This document shows positions 41,000 to 51,740 of a DNA stretch of 64,000 nucleotides, piece after piece. Position 1 is the first letter of the stretch. The number at the start of each line of letters is the position of its first letter. A program made the position numbers and the translations under genes. Source of the stretch: Teichococcus oryzae (lineage in GTDB: Bacteria > Pseudomonadota > Alphaproteobacteria > Acetobacterales > Acetobacteraceae). Below the pieces are notes generated by a model. That model was not told where the DNA came from, did no database searches, and saw nothing but the letters and a program-made list of their open reading frames with translations. Where the stretch lies: the NCBI RefSeq assembly GCF_008386565.1, contig NZ_VUKA01000001.1, positions 1,240,001 through 1,304,000 of the forward strand, given 5' to 3'.

Positions 41000-41868
41000 G
41001 CGGCGTTCGCCGTGGCGCCCTTCACATGGCGGGCGAAGATGTCAAAGAGCTGGCGGGTCACCGGCCCGGGGCGGCCATCGCCCAGCGGTGTTCCATCGAT
41101 CCGCAGGATGGGCTTCACGAAAGAGGTGGCGGAGGTCAGGAACGCTTCCCGCGCGCGGGACAGATCGTCCAGGCTGAAGGGCGTTTCCGCGAAGGCGAGG
41201 CCAGCCTCGCGCAGTTCCGCCATCAGCGCGTCGCGCGTGCAGCCCGGCAGGATGTCCTGCGACAGGTTCCGGGTACGGAGAGCGCCAGCCTCGTCCACGA
41301 TCCAGAAGCTGGTGGCGGCGCCCTCGGTCACCAAGCCGGTGGCCTCGTCGAACAGGATCGCCTCGATGGCGCCCTTTTCGCGGGCCGCCTGGCGGGCCAG
41401 CACGTTCGGCAGGAGGTTGGTGGTCTTGATGTCCCGCCGCGCCCAACGGAGGTCCGGCAGGGTGACCGCGTCGCCGCCCCAGGTCTCGATACTGCTGGGA
41501 TAAGGCTTGATACGCTTCACCGTGACCACAAAGGCTGGCGGCACGGGCATCTGCGGAAAGGCATGGTCGCGCCGCGCGACGCCGCGCGTGACCTGCATGT
41601 AGAGAAGGCCTTCGGTGACGCGATTGCGCCGCGCCACCTCATGCAGCACATGCAGCAGCGCCTCGCGGCTCATGGGCATGGGCAGCCGGATCTCGCCCAG
41701 CGAACGCTCCAGCCGGTCCAGATGGCGCTTCTCATCGATGAAGCGCCCCTTGTAGAGGTGGACGACCTCGTAGATGCCATCCCCGAACTGGTAGCCGCGA
41801 TCCTCGATGTTCACGCTGGCCTCGCGCTGCGGCAGGTAACGGCCATTCACATAGGCGATGCGGGACAT
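40996..41868 (-). CDS. Class IV aminotransferase, D-amino-acid transaminase-like
   Basis: A 290-residue PLP enzyme of fold type IV. Landmarks are IAYVNGRYLPQREASVNIEDRGYQFGDGIYEVV, the PLP Lys in RRDIKTTNLLPNVLARQAA, EAILFDEATGLVTEGAATSFWIV and LPGCTRDALMAELR. It matches D-alanine/D-amino-acid transaminases better than branched-chain ones. A gene of this type between ntrX and hfq is common in Rhodospirillales as I recall it. The ATG at 41868 matches family start; 79 bp separate it from ntrX. Confidence 0.9.
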   Translation of the reverse strand: MSRIAYVNGRYLPQREASVNIEDRGYQFGDGIYEVVHLYKGRFIDEKRHLDRLERSLGEIRLPMPMSREALLHVLHEVARRNRVTEGLLYMQVTRGVARRDHAFPQMPVPPAFVVTVKRIKPYPSSIETWGGDAVTLPDLRWARRDIKTTNLLPNVLARQAAREKGAIEAILFDEATGLVTEGAATSFWIVDEAGALRTRNLSQDILPGCTRDALMAELREAGLAFAETPFSLDDLSRAREAFLTSATSFVKPILRIDGTPLGDGRPGPVTRQLFDIFARHVKGATANAA

Positions 41869-41947
41869 GCCCTGATCTCTTTTGCGGCGAGTGGAAGAAG
41901 GCGTGACCTTGGCGCCAAAGCTCCGCCCCGGCAATGCCGCGCCGGGA

Positions 41948-43348
41948 TCAGGCCAGGGATGCCCGGTCCTCAGCCTGCACGCCGAGGAATTTCAGCTTCC
42001 GGTGCAGGGCGCTGCGCTCCATGCCGACGAAATTGGCGGTGCGGCTGATGTTGCCGCCGAACCGCAGAAGCTGCGCTTCCAGGTATTGCCGCTCGAACAG
42101 TTCACGCGCCTCGCGCAGCGGCAGGGTCATGATCTCCGAGGAACGGTCAAGCTTCAGCGCGGCCGGCGCGGCGGAGCCGACTTCCGGCGGCAGCATCTCC
42201 GGCCGGATCGGCTCCCCCGGGCCGCCGGGCGCCATGATCAGCAGCCAGTCCACGAGGTTGCGGAGCTGGCGGACATTGCCCGGCCAGTCATAGGCCTGCA
42301 TGGCCGCCAGCACGTCCTCGGACAATTCGCGCGCCGGCACGCCCGACGTGCCCGCGGAACGGGCCATGAAATACCGCGCCAGCACCGGCACGTCCTCCCG
42401 CCGCTCGCGCAGCGGCGGCACCCTCAGCGGGACCACGGCGAGACGGTAATACAGGTCCTCGCGGAACCGTCCGGCGGCGATCTCGGCCGAAAGGTCGCGA
42501 TTCGTGGTGGCGATGACGCGAACATCCACCTTCACCCGCGTGGCGCCACCCACCCGCTCGAAGCCCTGTTCCTGCAATGCACGGACGATCTTGCCCTGGG
42601 TTTCGAGCGGCATGTCCGCCACCTCGTCCAGCAAAAGGGTGCCGCCATGCGCGCGCTCCAGCACACCCGCCCGGCGGGGCGGCGCCTGGGGGTCCGAACT
42701 GGACTCGACGCCGAAAAGCTCCTCCTCGAAGCGAGCCGGATTCAGGGTGGCGCAGTTCAGCGCCACGAAGGGCTCGTGGCTGCGCCGGGACCGCGCATGG
42801 ATCATCCGAGCCGCCACCTCCTTGCCGACGCCCGCGGGGCCGGAAATCAGCACACGGCTTCCGGTCGGCGCCACGCGCTCGATGGCCGAGCGCAACTGGC
42901 TGATCTGCGAGGAATGGCCGATCAGCTCCGTTTCGGCACCGGCCCGCAGCTTCAGCTCGCTGTTCTCGCGCTTCAGCCGCGCGGCTTCCAGGGCCCGCTC
43001 CGCGATCAGCAGCAGGCGGTCCGACTTGAAGGGCTTCTCGATGAAGTCGTAGGCGCCCTGCTGGATGGCCTGCACGGCGGTCTCGATGGTGCCATGGCCG
43101 GAGATCATCACCACGGGAACCTGGGGTTCCTCACGATGCATGGCTTCCAGGATGCCGAGGCCGTCCAGCCGCGAATTCTGCAGCCAGATGTCAAGGATCA
43201 CCAGGCTTGGGCGGCGGGCGCGGAAGGCCGCGAGGGCGGTATCCGAATTCTGCGCAACCCGGGTTTCATAGCCTTCATCGGACAGGATGCCTTCGATCAG
43301 CGCACGGATGTCCGGCTCGTCATCGACGATCAGGATCTCATGCGCCAT
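41948..43348 (-). CDS. ntrX: Nitrogen/redox response regulator NtrX
   Basis: A 466-residue response regulator paired with NtrY. The receiver ([19 protein letters not shown], phospho-Asp in LVILDIWL, Lys in FIEKPFK) is followed by an AAA+ domain with Walker A ISGPAGVGKEVAARMIH and Walker B GTLLLDEVADMP, and a C-terminal helix-turn-helix (LRFGGNISRTANFVGMERSALHRKL). The loop that carries GAFTGA in sigma-54 activators is replaced by ELFGVESSSDPQAPPRRAGVLERA, so sigma-54 activation is unlikely. It overlaps ntrY by 11 bp. Confidence 0.95.
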   Translation of the reverse strand: MAHEILIVDDEPDIRALIEGILSDEGYETRVAQNSDTALAAFRARRPSLVILDIWLQNSRLDGLGILEAMHREEPQVPVVMISGHGTIETAVQAIQQGAYDFIEKPFKSDRLLLIAERALEAARLKRENSELKLRAGAETELIGHSSQISQLRSAIERVAPTGSRVLISGPAGVGKEVAARMIHARSRRSHEPFVALNCATLNPARFEEELFGVESSSDPQAPPRRAGVLERAHGGTLLLDEVADMPLETQGKIVRALQEQGFERVGGATRVKVDVRVIATTNRDLSAEIAAGRFREDLYYRLAVVPLRVPPLRERREDVPVLARYFMARSAGTSGVPARELSEDVLAAMQAYDWPGNVRQLRNLVDWLLIMAPGGPGEPIRPEMLPPEVGSAAPAALKLDRSSEIMTLPLREARELFERQYLEAQLLRFGGNISRTANFVGMERSALHRKLKFLGVQAEDRASLA

Positions 43349-45617
43349 GACGCTGCATCTCCGTAGCTTGTTCCGTGGCTTCAGCTTCCACCGGGCGGCG
43401 GAGCAGGATCAATGTGGCGCGTGTGCCGGGCAGAACAGTTCCCTCCGGCGTCTGCCGCTCGGTCAGCACCAGCTTTCCGCCATGGTCCTCCATGATCTTC
43501 TTAACAATGGCAAGACCAAGGCCGGTTCCTTTCGGCTTATGGGTCACATATGGCTCCGTCAGCCGCTCCCGCTCCTCCCCTCCGGGGAGGCCGATGCCGT
43601 CATCCTCCACCGCCAGGACCACGCTGTCGTCCAGCAGTTCCACCGCCAGGATGATACGCCCGGCGCCGCCCTCCGGCTCCGCCTGGCGGCGCATGGCAAC
43701 CGCATCGGCGGCGTTGGTCAGCAGATTGGTCAAGGCCTGCCCGATCAGGCGGCGATCACAGGCTATGCGCGGGCAGTCGGCGGGGATGCGGGTCTCATAA
43801 ACAATATCGGGATGGGCATGCTGTTGCAGGATCAAGGCTTCCCGGGCGAGCTGGCCGATGGGCTCTGGCCGGATCACCGGCTGCGGCATGCGGGCGAAGG
43901 CCGAGAATTCATCGACCATGCGCCCGATGTCTTCCACCTGCCGCACAATGGTGTCCGTGCAGGCCCGGAAGGTATCTGGATCGGACTGGATCTCCTTCAG
44001 GTAGCGCCGCTTGAGCCGCTCGGCCGATAGTTGGATGGGTGTCAGCGGGTTCTTGATCTCATGCGCGATGCGGCGGGCCACGTCGGCCCAGGCAGCCTTG
44101 CGCTGGGCCGACAGCAATTCCGTGATGTCGTCGAAGGTCACGACATAGCCCGTGACCTGACCGCCCTGCATCTCGGCGCCGATCTGGGCCAGCAATGTGC
44201 GGCGGGCGGAAGCGGGGCCGATGCGGATCTCCGCGGTGCGCAGCCGGTCCGGCGCGGCCCTGGCCTGGCCGAGCGCCTCGGAAAACTCCGGAACAACCTC
44301 CGAAAGCTTCCGGCCCAGTTCGGCCTCAAGATCCAGGCCCAGCAATTCGCTGGCCGAGCGGTTCGGCAGGTTGATGTGGCCTTCCGCATCCAGCCCGATC
44401 ACGCCGGCCGACACGCCGGACAGCACCGTTTCGGTGAAGCGCCGGCGCTCATCGATCTGGCGATAGGCTTCCATCAACTCGCTGCGCTGCGCCGCCAGCT
44501 GGTTGGTCATTCGGTTGAAGGCGCGGGACAGGGTGCCGACCTCGTCATTCGGCTCGCCCTCGGCCACGCGCACCGTGAGGTCACCGCCGCGCACCCGGTC
44601 CGCCGCCACGATGAGGCGGGCCAGCGGCCTGGCGATCTGGTTGGCCATGACCAGCCCCACCAGCACCGCCGCCATCAGTACCAGCAGGGCGGCGATGGCG
44701 AAGATCATGGCAAAGGTGATCTGCAGGCCTGAACGGTTGCGATCGAGCTGGTCGTATTGCCGGAAGGCGCGTTCCGTCCGTTGCATGTGCTCGATAACGC
44801 CTGGATCAACCGGACGGCCGATCAGCAGCATCAATCCCTGACCGATATCGAGCTCAACCAGGGCACGCACCCTGCCCTCCTCGGACTCGCCTGGCAGCAC
44901 AGCCACCTCGCCGCTTCTCGCCAGTTCCATGGCCCAGGCGGGAAGCGGGTCCAGCACGGCGCTGGTGGTCAGCCCGGCATGGGATATGACGCGGTGTAGG
45001 GTCGGCTCGAACACCACGGATTCGGTCAGCCCCCGCAGGGCCGTATGCGTGGCCAGGATCTGCGCGAAGCCATACTGGTTGGTGTCCAGCAGCCGCCCGG
45101 CGCGGTTCAGGTCGGCCGCCATGGCCAGCGCGTCGGCCCGGATGGTGTTGCGGTGTTCGTCCAGATAGGCGCGCGAGGCGACCAGGCTGGCTTCCAGCGT
45201 GCTGCGCACGCGGTCGCTGAACCAGGCCTGGATGCCGAGGTTGAAGAACACGGCGGCGAACACCGCCACCAGCAGCGCGGGCACCACCGCGACGACGCTG
45301 AACAGCATCACCAGCCGCACATGGAGCCGCGACCCGGCTGAGCCGCTGCGCCGCTCGGCCCAGACACGCACCAGACGGGCAATCAGGGAAACCAGAAGCA
45401 GCAGCAGGAACAGGGCGTTGATCAGCACCATCGCCACGACCTGCCCAGGCCGGGTGGGGCCGAACGGGCTGCCGCCGGACAGCAGCGTGAAGGTGCCGAG
45501 GCCGAGCAGCAGCGCGCCCACGGCCAGCGCCAGGGTGACGCCGCGGCCCAGCAGGAGGTCAAGGATGCGCCGGCCGGAAGGCAGGCGACCTGTCGCCAGG
45601 CGCGGCGCTCGGCTCAC
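43338..45617 (-). CDS. ntrY: Sensor histidine kinase NtrY
   Basis: A 759-residue membrane kinase, the partner of NtrX. The N-terminus holds several membrane helices ([60 protein letters not shown]), a periplasmic region, then another helix, HAMP ([25 protein letters not shown]), PAS, and the kinase core with phospho-His in [24 protein letters not shown]-box [12 protein letters not shown] and G-boxes [10 protein letters not shown] and [12 protein letters not shown]. Overlaps with ntrC and ntrX indicate one transcript. Confidence 0.95.
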   Translation of the reverse strand: MSRAPRLATGRLPSGRRILDLLLGRGVTLALAVGALLLGLGTFTLLSGGSPFGPTRPGQVVAMVLINALFLLLLLVSLIARLVRVWAERRSGSAGSRLHVRLVMLFSVVAVVPALLVAVFAAVFFNLGIQAWFSDRVRSTLEASLVASRAYLDEHRNTIRADALAMAADLNRAGRLLDTNQYGFAQILATHTALRGLTESVVFEPTLHRVISHAGLTTSAVLDPLPAWAMELARSGEVAVLPGESEEGRVRALVELDIGQGLMLLIGRPVDPGVIEHMQRTERAFRQYDQLDRNRSGLQITFAMIFAIAALLVLMAAVLVGLVMANQIARPLARLIVAADRVRGGDLTVRVAEGEPNDEVGTLSRAFNRMTNQLAAQRSELMEAYRQIDERRRFTETVLSGVSAGVIGLDAEGHINLPNRSASELLGLDLEAELGRKLSEVVPEFSEALGQARAAPDRLRTAEIRIGPASARRTLLAQIGAEMQGGQVTGYVVTFDDITELLSAQRKAAWADVARRIAHEIKNPLTPIQLSAERLKRRYLKEIQSDPDTFRACTDTIVRQVEDIGRMVDEFSAFARMPQPVIRPEPIGQLAREALILQQHAHPDIVYETRIPADCPRIACDRRLIGQALTNLLTNAADAVAMRRQAEPEGGAGRIILAVELLDDSVVLAVEDDGIGLPGGEERERLTEPYVTHKPKGTGLGLAIVKKIMEDHGGKLVLTERQTPEGTVLPGTRATLILLRRPVEAEATEQATEMQRHGA

Positions 45618-47056
45618 GACAACCCGCGCACCACGGGAAGATCCAGTTCACGGATCTTCTTGCGCAGCGTGTTCCGGTTCAGGCCGAGCATGGCGGCCGC
45701 CTTGATCTGGTTGCCGCGGGTGGCCGCCAATGCCAGCCGCAGCAGCGGGCGCTCCACCTCGGACAACACCCGCTCATACAAGTCGCGGACGGGAAGGCCG
45801 TCCTTCTGCGCGGCCACGAAGGTGGTCAGGTGTCGCTCCACGGCCTGTTCCAGCGTTTCAGATGTGCGGGTTTCCGGATCTGCCAATGGCTCGGCCTCCG
45901 CCAGCTCGGCATGAACGGAATCGCCGCCGATCACCTCCTGTGGATATAGCGCGGCCAGGCGCCGCATGAGGTTCTCCAGTTCGCGCGCATTGCCCGGCCA
46001 GGAATGCTGCCGCAGCCGGTCCATGGCACTCTGGTCGAGCTGCTTGGCCGGCAGCCCCGAGGCCCTGGCGCGGTCCAGGAAGTGCCGCGCCAGGAGGGGA
46101 ATGTCCTCCGCCCTTTCGCGCAAGGGCGGCAGGCGGATGGGAACGACGTTCAGGCGATAAAACAGATCCTCGCGGAACAGCCCCTGCCGGATCGCCTGCC
46201 GCAGATCGCGATGCGTCGCCGCGATGATGCGGACATTGGCCTTGATCGGATTGCGCCCGCCGACGGTGGTGAACTCGCCTTCCTGCAGCACGCGCAGCAG
46301 GCGGGTCTGGGCCTCCGGCGGCATGTCGCCGATCTCGTCCAGGAACAGCGTGCCACCGGCCGCCTGCTCGAAGCGGCCGACGCCGCGCGCCAGGGCGCCA
46401 GTGAAGGCGCCCCGTTCATGGCCGAACAATTCGCTTTCGATCAACTCACGCGGGATGGCCGCCATGTTGATGGCGACAAAGGGCCCGGAGCGGCGGCGGC
46501 CGTAATCATGCAGGGCGCGGGACACCAGTTCCTTTCCGGTGCCGCTTTCGCCGGTGATCATCACCGTCAGGTCGGTGGTCGTGAGGCGCGCCACGGTCCG
46601 GTAGATTTCCTGCATGGCCGGAGACCGCCCGATCAGGGGCAGGCGCTCTCCCTCCGCCTCTCCGCCCTCCTGCGCAACCGGGCTGGCCGGCGCTGACAGG
46701 GCGCGCGCAACAACAGCCAGCAGCTCCTTGAGATCGAACGGCTTCGGCAGGTATTCGAAGGCGCCGCGCTGGGCTGCCTTCACGGCCGTCACGAAGGTCG
46801 ATTGCGCCGACATGACGATCACGCGCAGATCGGGCCGGATGCGCTTGATCCGCGGCACCAGGTCCAGGCCGTTCTCGTCGGGCATCACCACATCGGTGAT
46901 CACCAGATCACCGGTCCCTTCCTCCACCCAGCGCCACAAGGTCGAGGCGGAGGAAGTGGCACGCACCGTGTAGCCGGCCCGCGCCAGGGCCTGCGACAGA
47001 ACGGTTCGGATGGCACGGTCGTCATCGGCCACAAGAATGGTGCGGGATTCGTTCAT
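45614..47056 (-). CDS. ntrC: Nitrogen regulation protein NR(I), NtrC
   Basis: A 480-residue sigma-54 activator for nitrogen assimilation genes. The receiver ([24 protein letters not shown], phospho-Asp in [20 protein letters not shown]), AAA+ domain ([42 protein letters not shown] with an intact [17 protein letters not shown]) and Fis-like DNA-binding end ([30 protein letters not shown]) are complete. It is between ntrB and ntrY with 4-bp overlaps on both sides. Confidence 0.97.
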   Translation of the reverse strand: MNESRTILVADDDRAIRTVLSQALARAGYTVRATSSASTLWRWVEEGTGDLVITDVVMPDENGLDLVPRIKRIRPDLRVIVMSAQSTFVTAVKAAQRGAFEYLPKPFDLKELLAVVARALSAPASPVAQEGGEAEGERLPLIGRSPAMQEIYRTVARLTTTDLTVMITGESGTGKELVSRALHDYGRRRSGPFVAINMAAIPRELIESELFGHERGAFTGALARGVGRFEQAAGGTLFLDEIGDMPPEAQTRLLRVLQEGEFTTVGGRNPIKANVRIIAATHRDLRQAIRQGLFREDLFYRLNVVPIRLPPLRERAEDIPLLARHFLDRARASGLPAKQLDQSAMDRLRQHSWPGNARELENLMRRLAALYPQEVIGGDSVHAELAEAEPLADPETRTSETLEQAVERHLTTFVAAQKDGLPVRDLYERVLSEVERPLLRLALAATRGNQIKAAAMLGLNRNTLRKKIRELDLPVVRGLS

Positions 47057-48195
47057 TCGTCTCGGGTCTTGAGCGTCGGCATGGAGCCGGCCGGGATCAT
47101 TGGCAGGGAAAGGCGGAACACGGTGCGGCCGGGGCGGCTGTCACATTCGATCAGGGCACCCATATCGGCCACCAGCTTGGCCACCAGGGCAAGGCCAAGG
47201 CCCTGCCCGCCCCTCTTGGTGCTGATGAAAGGCTCCCAGATCGTTGCCTCGACCTCCTCGGGAATGCCGGGCCCGTTGTCGCGGACGCTGACACGGAGCG
47301 GCAGGTGAACGCGTTCCGGCGAGCCGGGAACGGCGATCCTGACTCCATGGTGATAGGCCGTGGAAAGATGGATCTCACCATTTTGTGGATCAACGGCTTC
47401 CGCTGCGTTCTTCACCAAATTCAGCAGGATCTGGATCAGGAAATCCCGGTTGCCGAACACTGGCGGCAGCGACGGATCATAATCCTGGACAACACGCAGG
47501 CCGCTGGCGAAGCCACGCATCGCGATGCGGCGAACATGGTCCAGCACCTCGTGGATGTTGACCGATGTCCGCTCCACCGGCTGTTCCGAGAACATCTCCA
47601 TGCGCTCCACCAGGGAACGGATGCGATCCGCTTCATCCTGGATCAGGACGCAGAGCTCGCGGTCGGCCTCGTTGGCGGATTGCTCCAGCAACTGCGCGGC
47701 GCCCCGGATGCCCGAAAGCGGATTCTTCACCTCATGGGCCAGCATCGCCGCCATGGCCGAGGCTCCGCGGGCCGCGCCGCGGAAATCCAGTTGCCGCTCA
47801 AGGCTTTGCGCCTTGCTTCCGTCCTGAAGGCTGAGCACAACGGCACCCGGCAATTCGGGAAAGGGCGCGCCATGCGCCGCGACGCCGCTCCGGTGCAGCC
47901 GCGGGCTTTCCAGCGTCATGTTATGGTCGGACACCGGAGCATCCTGGCCGCGAACCTGGCTGACGAGGGAAAACAACCGGCTATCGGACGGAATGAGTTC
48001 ATCAAGGCCGATCTGCGAAAGGGAGCTGGCCGAAAGCTGGAAGAACTGCTCGGCCGCGGAATTGGCGAAACGAAAGCGGTTCTCCAGATCCAGCACCACC
48101 ACCGGAACCGGCAGCGCCGAAAGAAGCGCAACGGCATCAGGCACGAAGGAGCTGTCGCCCGCTCCCACGCGCCGGCCCAGAGCGGGAGCGTTCAT
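47053..48195 (-). CDS. ntrB: Nitrogen sensor kinase NR(II), NtrB
   Basis: A 380-residue soluble kinase that phosphorylates NtrC when PII signals nitrogen shortage. It has an N-terminal PAS domain ([29 protein letters not shown]), the phospho-His in [25 protein letters not shown]-box [12 protein letters not shown] and G-boxes [11 protein letters not shown] and [15 protein letters not shown]. No membrane segments are seen, as expected. ATGA overlaps join it to dusB upstream and ntrC downstream. Confidence 0.97.
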   Translation of the reverse strand: MNAPALGRRVGAGDSSFVPDAVALLSALPVPVVVLDLENRFRFANSAAEQFFQLSASSLSQIGLDELIPSDSRLFSLVSQVRGQDAPVSDHNMTLESPRLHRSGVAAHGAPFPELPGAVVLSLQDGSKAQSLERQLDFRGAARGASAMAAMLAHEVKNPLSGIRGAAQLLEQSANEADRELCVLIQDEADRIRSLVERMEMFSEQPVERTSVNIHEVLDHVRRIAMRGFASGLRVVQDYDPSLPPVFGNRDFLIQILLNLVKNAAEAVDPQNGEIHLSTAYHHGVRIAVPGSPERVHLPLRVSVRDNGPGIPEEVEATIWEPFISTKRGGQGLGLALVAKLVADMGALIECDSRPGRTVFRLSLPMIPAGSMPTLKTRDE

Positions 48196-49274
48196 GCCGC
48201 CAGCGAAGCCGATTCAACTTCGCGGAATGCGTCCCGGACGGCCTCCACACCATTCTCGATGAGGGGACGGTAGAACCCTTCCAGCAAGGCCTCGACCGCC
48301 GGCACCGTGTCCGCGCGGTTGATTTGAACCCTGAACTCCGCTGAGCCCGGCAAGCCTCTGGAATACCAAGCAAGATGCTTGCGCGCCAGGCGGATGCCGG
48401 GATTGGTGCCGTGGTGCTCCAGCATGGCGTGGTAATGGCGCAGCAGGATATCGTACTGGGTTGCCAGCTCGGGTTCGGGCAGATCCTCCTGGCCAGTCAG
48501 ATAGGCGGCCGTGCGCGCCAGCAGCCAGGGGCGGCCATAGCAGCCGCGTCCGATCATCACGCCGTCGGCCCCGGATTGCCGCAAGGCCTCCGCGGCATGC
48601 TCCGGCGTCAGGATGTCGCCATTGGCGATCACAGGGATGCCGACCGCCTGCTTCACCTTCGCGATGAAGGCCCAGTCGGCGGTGCCGGTGTAGAACATCT
48701 GCCGCGTGCGGCCATGCACCGTCACCATCCGGATGCCGGAGGATTCCGCGATCTGCGCCAGCCGGGGGGCGTTGAGGCTGTTGTGGTCCCAGCCCATCCG
48801 CATCTTCAGGGTCACCGGGACATCCACGGCCTTGACCACCGCCTCCAGGATGCGGGCGGCACCGATCTCGTCCCGCATCAGGGCGCTGCCGGCCTGCTGC
48901 CCAACCGCCACCTTCTTCACGGGGCAGCCGAAATTGATGTCCACGATGGCGGCACCATGGTCCACGGCCAGGCGCGCCGCCTCGGCCATCACCGCCGGAT
49001 CGCAGCCCGCCAGCTGCACGCTGGCCGGGCCGCCGAAGCCATCGACCTCGGCCATCTTCAAAGTTTGCCGGTTCTCCCGGACCATGGCCTGGCTGGCGAT
49101 CATCTCGCTCACCACCATGGGTGCCTGCAACTCGCGGCAGATGCGCCGGAAGGGCAGATCCGTCACGCCCGACATGGGGGCCAGGATCACCGGCGCCTCA
49201 ATCCGGATCGGCCCGACCATGATCGGTCGCAGGCGCGGCTCGGATGCCGTCGGACGGTTCGGAAGGATGCTCAT
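48192..49274 (-). CDS. dusB: tRNA-dihydrouridine synthase DusB (NifR3)
   Basis: A flavin enzyme reducing specific uridines to dihydrouridine in tRNA. The 360-residue protein has the FMN TIM barrel ([31 protein letters not shown]), [23 protein letters not shown] with the catalytic Cys, [30 protein letters not shown] and the phosphate loop VIANGDI...[16 protein letters not shown]. It opens the leftward ntr operon, in the nifR3-ntrBC order known from alphaproteobacteria. A 125-bp spacer separates it from divergent ispDF; no clear nitrogen promoter was seen. Confidence 0.96.
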   Translation of the reverse strand: MSILPNRPTASEPRLRPIMVGPIRIEAPVILAPMSGVTDLPFRRICRELQAPMVVSEMIASQAMVRENRQTLKMAEVDGFGGPASVQLAGCDPAVMAEAARLAVDHGAAIVDINFGCPVKKVAVGQQAGSALMRDEIGAARILEAVVKAVDVPVTLKMRMGWDHNSLNAPRLAQIAESSGIRMVTVHGRTRQMFYTGTADWAFIAKVKQAVGIPVIANGDILTPEHAAEALRQSGADGVMIGRGCYGRPWLLARTAAYLTGQEDLPEPELATQYDILLRHYHAMLEHHGTNPGIRLARKHLAWYSRGLPGSAEFRVQINRADTVPAVEALLEGFYRPLIENGVEAVRDAFREVESASLAA

Positions 49275-49399
49275 GATTTGGGCAAGTTAGCCGCAGCGCC
49301 CCCCTTGCGTCCATGTGCAACCGAATTTTTCGGTGCTGGCCCAGACCTCGCGGGAGCGTCCCTGGGCTAAGGCTGCCCGGGGCGCTAGCCTGCCTCGCC

Positions 49400-50548
49400 A
49401 TGCGTGTCATTGCTCTTCTCATGGCGGCCGGCCAGGGCACCCGCTTTGGCGCCGGTCGCCCCAAACAATTCCTGCCGCTTCTCGGCCGCGCGGTACTGCG
49501 CCATGCCGCGGAAGCCCTGCTCCGCGACGGAAAGGTCGAGGCCCTGCTGCCCGTCGTCGCTTCCCCGTCCGAGGCGGAGGCGGTTGCCGCGGCGCTTCAG
49601 GGACTGCCTGTGCTCACGCCCGTCATGGGCGGCGCCACGCGCCAGCAAAGCGTGCGGGCCGGCCTCGAAGCCCTGGCGGACGAGGCGCCGGATGTGGTGC
49701 TGGTGCACGATGCCGCGCGGCCCTGCGTGCCGGCGGGGACGGTGCAAGCGCTGCTGCAGGCCCTCGAGGCCGCCCCCGGCGCCATTCCGGCCCAACCGGT
49801 CAGCGATACGCTGAAGCTGGCCAGGGATGGACGGGTCCTGGGGACGCATCCGCGCGAAGGATTGTTCCGCGCGCAGACACCCCAGGCCTTCCGCTTCGCG
49901 GTGCTGCTGGACGCCCATCGCGCGGCGCGCGATGAAGCCACGGATGATGCCGCCCTGCTGGAAGCCGCCAACTTGCCGGTCGCCTTGGTGGCCGGATCGG
50001 AGAACAACCTGAAAGTGACCTATCCCGAGGACCTGGCCCGCGCCGAGGCCACCCTGCTGCCCCGCCTGATGCCCGCCATGGGCACGGGCTTCGACGTTCA
50101 TCGGCTGGTCGAGGGTCGTCCCCTGATCCTTTGCGGCGTCACCATCCCGCACCCGCTGGGGCTGGATGGCCATTCCGATGCGGATGTTGGCCTGCATGCG
50201 CTGTGCGACGCCATCTATGGTGCCCTGGCGGAAGGGGATATCGGCCGGCATTTCCCCCCCAGCGAGGAGCGCTGGAAGGATGCGGACAGCACCGCCTTCC
50301 TGCGCCACGCCGTCGGACGGGTGGCGGCGCGGGGCGGCATCCTGACCCATGTGGATGTGACCCTGATCTGCGAGCGCCCGAAGATCGCACCGCATGCGGA
50401 TGGCATGCGCCAGCGCCTGGCCGAGCTGCTGGGCATCGACATCGGCCGGGTTTCGGTGAAGGCAACCACCACGGAACGGCTGGGCTTCACCGGCCGTGGC
50501 GAAGGCATCGCCGCCCAGGCGGCGGCGACGCTGTTGCTCCCCGGCTGA
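49400..50548 (+). CDS. ispDF: Bifunctional IspD/IspF isoprenoid biosynthesis enzyme
   Basis: One polypeptide carries two non-consecutive steps of the MEP pathway: CDP-methylerythritol formation and cyclodiphosphate formation. IspD (about residues 1-225) shows LLMAAGQGTRFGAGRPKQFLPLLGR, VLVHDAARPCVP and TPQAFRF. IspF (about 228-382) shows GTGFDVHRLVEGRPLILCGVTIPH with Asp and His metal ligands, GLDGHSDADVGLHALCDAI, GDIGRHFPPS and KATTTERLGFTGRGEGIAAQA. The fusion is common in alphaproteobacteria. The start at 49400 matches the family. It ends 3 bp from converging trpS. Confidence 0.96.
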   Translation: MRVIALLMAAGQGTRFGAGRPKQFLPLLGRAVLRHAAEALLRDGKVEALLPVVASPSEAEAVAAALQGLPVLTPVMGGATRQQSVRAGLEALADEAPDVVLVHDAARPCVPAGTVQALLQALEAAPGAIPAQPVSDTLKLARDGRVLGTHPREGLFRAQTPQAFRFAVLLDAHRAARDEATDDAALLEAANLPVALVAGSENNLKVTYPEDLARAEATLLPRLMPAMGTGFDVHRLVEGRPLILCGVTIPHPLGLDGHSDADVGLHALCDAIYGALAEGDIGRHFPPSEERWKDADSTAFLRHAVGRVAARGGILTHVDVTLICERPKIAPHADGMRQRLAELLGIDIGRVSVKATTTERLGFTGRGEGIAAQAAATLLLPG

Positions 50549-50551
50549 ACG

Positions 50552-51553
50552 TCAGCGGCGCGGCAGGAAGCCCACCAGTTCCTCCGCGCGCGCCACGATC
50601 GGCTCGGCGATGGCGGCGGCCTTGTCGGCGCCCTGCCGGAGGGCCGCGTCCACCGCGGCCGGATCGTTCAGCAGCCGCTGCATCTCCCCCTGGATGGGGC
50701 TGAGATGCGCCACCAGCGCCTCCGTCAACACGCCCTTGAAGGTGCCGAAGCCCTGCCCTTCATGGGCCCGCAGCACCTGCTGCGGCTCCTCGCCGGTGAT
50801 GGCGGCCAGGATGCCCACCAAGTTGCGCGCCTCCGGCCGGCCTTCCAGCGCCGAAAGCTCCGCCGGAAGCGGCTCGGCATCGGTCTTGGCCCGGCGGATC
50901 TTCAGGGCGATGGTGTCCGCGTCATCAGTCAGGTTGATGCGCGACTGGTCGGAAGGGTCCGACTTCGACATCTTCCTGGTGCCATCGCGCAGTGACATCA
51001 CCCTTGCTGCGACACCCTGGATGATGGGCTCGATCGGGGGAAAGAAATCCTCGCCGAAGTCGTGATTGAATTTCTGCGCGATGTCGTTGGCCAGTTCCAG
51101 ATGCTGCTTCTGGTCCTCCCCCACCGGAACCCGGGTGGCGTGATAGACCAGGATGTCGGCGGCCATCAGGTTGGGATAAACATAAAGACCAGCGCCGACA
51201 TTCTCCCGGTCCTTGCCGGCCTTGTCCTTGAACTGGGTCATGCGGTTGAGCCAGCCAAGCCGGGCCACGCAGTTGAAGATCCAGGCCAGCCGGGCATGGG
51301 CATGCACATGGCTCTGGACAAACAGGACGCATTTGTCAGGCGTCACGCCGCAGGCCATCAGCGCCGCCGCCATTTCTCGCGTCTGCCGCGCCAGGGTCTT
51401 CGGATCGAAGGGCTGGGTGATCGCATGCAGGTCCACGACGCTGTAGATGCATTCGTGGTCACGCATCATCGGCACCCAGTTGCGGATCGCGCCCAGGTAG
51501 TTGCCGAGGGTGGGAATACCGGAAGGCTGAATTCCGGAGAAAACGCGCTGCAT
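50552..51553 (-). CDS. trpS: Tryptophan-tRNA ligase
   Basis: A class I synthetase charging tRNA(Trp). The 333-residue protein begins [26 protein letters not shown] (TxGN variant of HIGH), with [42 protein letters not shown] and RKMSKSDPS (KMSKS). Two tandem ATGs exist; the second, at 51553, is 7 nt from AAAGG and starts the conserved N-terminus. An upstream TTGACG (complement strand, about 51610) may be its -35. The longer open frame to 51886 is not conserved. Confidence 0.96.
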   Translation of the reverse strand: MQRVFSGIQPSGIPTLGNYLGAIRNWVPMMRDHECIYSVVDLHAITQPFDPKTLARQTREMAAALMACGVTPDKCVLFVQSHVHAHARLAWIFNCVARLGWLNRMTQFKDKAGKDRENVGAGLYVYPNLMAADILVYHATRVPVGEDQKQHLELANDIAQKFNHDFGEDFFPPIEPIIQGVAARVMSLRDGTRKMSKSDPSDQSRINLTDDADTIALKIRRAKTDAEPLPAELSALEGRPEARNLVGILAAITGEEPQQVLRAHEGQGFGTFKGVLTEALVAHLSPIQGEMQRLLNDPAAVDAALRQGADKAAAIAEPIVARAEELVGFLPRR

Positions 51554-51740
51554 CATCGAACCTTTCGCGCCTGGGCAGGCAGGCGTGATCTCGCGCAGGG
51601 AGCGCCACGTCAAGTTTCCCGCGCGCTTCCGGGCCTTTGGCTGGTTGACTGGCCGCGGGCTTGGCCCACGTCCCATGCGAACAGGTTCACGCTGTTGCGC
51701 TTCTGACACCATTCGCGCTTTGCGGCGTTGCAGCAGGGTG

